A DNA stretch of 64,000 nt from contig FMVK01000015.1 of assembly GCA_900102065.1 (NCBI GenBank), positions 1 to 64,000 of the forward strand. Reading direction: 5' to 3'. The translations under genes and the position numbers were made by a program. The notes under the pieces were generated by a model that saw only the letters and a list, made by a program, of their open reading frames with translations, did not search any database and had not been told where the DNA came from. Of the stretch, positions 63,088 to 64,000 are shown piece by piece (the first letter of the stretch is position 1; every line of letters starts with the position of its first letter). Source of the DNA: Lachnospiraceae bacterium XPB1003 (GTDB lineage Bacteria > Bacillota > Clostridia > Lachnospirales > Lachnospiraceae).

Positions 63088-64000
63088 TTACTCTGTGATA
63101 GTCTTGGAATCACCGTACTTAGCCTGCCACTTAGCAGTTCTCTCGTCGATGATAGCCTGTCCGCCTGAGCTTAAGTAGTCAGACATATAGGAATCCCACT
63201 GAGCATCGAAATCTGCAGGATCAGCAAGGATCACGTTATCGTAAAGGATGTCTCTCTTGCTTCCGAGAGATGTTCCCATTCCGTCTTCTGCTGCGATTAC
63301 GCCCACATTAACGTGTGTTTCCTGTATAGCGTCGGTCTGAGCTATCTTGTTGGCCTTATCTACAACCTCAGGATCGATACCAGCATAGCTGTGGCTGATA
63401 GACTTAGCTGTTACTTCAGGATCCATAAGGTTAAGACCGTTACATGTGATGGTGTAGTCGATGTTGAAACCGGAGTTCATGATAGGATCTCCTGTAGCTG
63501 CAACTGACTCATAAGCACCGTCATCAAGCTTATTGCATGTAACGCCTTCATCACCGAGCTGTAAGTACTGGATATGCTCAGGCGTTGAGATCCACTCAAG
63601 GTAAAGGAGTGATGCAAGCTGCTCATCATTTGTTGTCGGGAAGAAGATCTTTCTGTCGCCGGCTGTAGATGTAACATACTTTGTATGGCCACCGTTCTTG
63701 TCTGTGAAAGGATCGATAGCTACAAACTGTGCATCCTCGCCTACTGTACGCTTAAGGTTTGCATTGATGGAATCATCACCGTTTCTGAAAGGATAATCCC
63801 AGTTGTGAGTGAATGCTCCAACGTAACCGGCCTTCATGTAATCATCCTCAGTTGTATCACCGCTTCCATAGAGAGCGAAATCGTTCCAGAGAAGATCTTC
63901 ATGATACCACTGGTTAAGAAGCCTTAATGCATCCTTTGTTCCGGGCTCTGTGAGCTTTCTGTCATCGAAACCGTTTACATAGAAATCAAATGTTGAGATC
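63088..64000 (-). CDS. Extracellular solute-binding protein, partial
   Basis: The frame is open to the right edge, giving at least 304 C-terminal residues; the signal peptide and start are outside. It matches the large family 1 ABC substrate-binding lipoproteins of Clostridia (LipO-like): TFDFYVNGFDDRKLTEPGTKDALRLLNQWYHEDLLWNDF, then LASLLYLEWISTPEHIQYLQLGDEGVTCNKLDDG and a C-terminal WDSYMSDYLSSGGQAIIDERTAKWQAKYG, typical of members that bind oligosaccharides. Permease genes are not in the window, and the strong terminator shows it is the last gene of its transcript. Confidence 0.85.
   Translation of the reverse strand, partial: ISTFDFYVNGFDDRKLTEPGTKDALRLLNQWYHEDLLWNDFALYGSGDTTEDDYMKAGYVGAFTHNWDYPFRNGDDSINANLKRTVGEDAQFVAIDPFTDKNGGHTKYVTSTAGDRKIFFPTTNDEQLASLLYLEWISTPEHIQYLQLGDEGVTCNKLDDGAYESVAATGDPIMNSGFNIDYTITCNGLNLMDPEVTAKSISHSYAGIDPEVVDKANKIAQTDAIQETHVNVGVIAAEDGMGTSLGSKRDILYDNVILADPADFDAQWDSYMSDYLSSGGQAIIDERTAKWQAKYGDSKTITE

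Overview
The window reads as chromosomal DNA of a Gram-positive anaerobe of the Lachnospiraceae (Clostridia), most like the gut or rumen Butyrivibrio-type lineages. Reasons: moderate G+C, strong AGGAGG ribosome sites, TATAAT promoters, stem plus T-run terminators, lipoprotein and S-layer-homology surface proteins, a plant-glycan hydrolase remnant, many cyclic-di-GMP proteins, and a purine branch built from a stand-alone AICAR transformylase plus a PurO-type cyclohydrolase. The family call is inference. No tRNA, rRNA, CRISPR array or intact insertion sequence was seen.

Layout. 0-5.3 kb: GH2 beta-galactosidase with a divergent AraC regulator, then a collapsed GH115 alpha-glucuronidase gene. 5.3-9 kb: DUF4143 ATPase beside a truncated flavin reductase, then a lipoprotein/dienelactone-hydrolase operon facing a LysR regulator across a clear T-N11-A operator. 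10-20.7 kb: an accessory stretch of acetyltransferases, hydrolases, small membrane proteins and lipoproteins in which several genes are decaying (GrpB scrap, VOC protein with an internal deletion, kinase remnant, frameshifted lipoprotein). 20.8-30 kb: an orphan type IV prepilin, a 7TM-type diguanylate cyclase, RpiB/LacA isomerase, PNPOx-like protein, a PAS protein followed by an HD-GYP receptor, and a CorA transporter. 30-37 kb: leucine-rich/SLH surface protein, ECF sigma and its probable anti-sigma, CYTH protein, MalQ, a histone-H1-like Lys/Ala protein, and Hsp33. 37.4-41.7 kb: O-acetylhomoserine sulfhydrylase flanked by a large nested hairpin and by 1.5 kb of AT-rich DNA without genes, then an Rpn-type nuclease with its own promoter and leader terminator. 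41.7-46.5 kb: DUF2812 protein, ABC exporter pair, second diguanylate cyclase. 46.5-49.7 kb: ZTP riboswitch, PurO, AICAR transformylase, radical SAM activase. 49.7-63 kb: an exopolysaccharide-like region (secreted DUF5722 protein, MBOAT/SGNH acylation pair, LacI-GGDEF-EAL protein, polyprenyl sugar transferase, ManA, ManC, PseC-like aminotransferase). The window ends inside an extracellular solute-binding protein.

How the parts fit. The ZTP riboswitch senses the AICAR nucleotide and controls the two enzymes that consume AICAR and FAICAR, closing a feedback loop. Two GGDEF proteins with intact motifs, one canonical HD-GYP and one EAL protein with conserved catalytic residues make this a cyclic-di-GMP-dense locus. 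The EAL protein sits inside the polysaccharide region, suggesting local control of envelope sugar synthesis (inference). The most unusual pieces are the LacI-sensor/GGDEF/EAL/beta-rich fusion, the S-component-like/sensor/HD-GYP fusion, the OadB-motif mini-protein, the nested hairpin after the sulfhydrylase gene, and the gene-free 1.5 kb.
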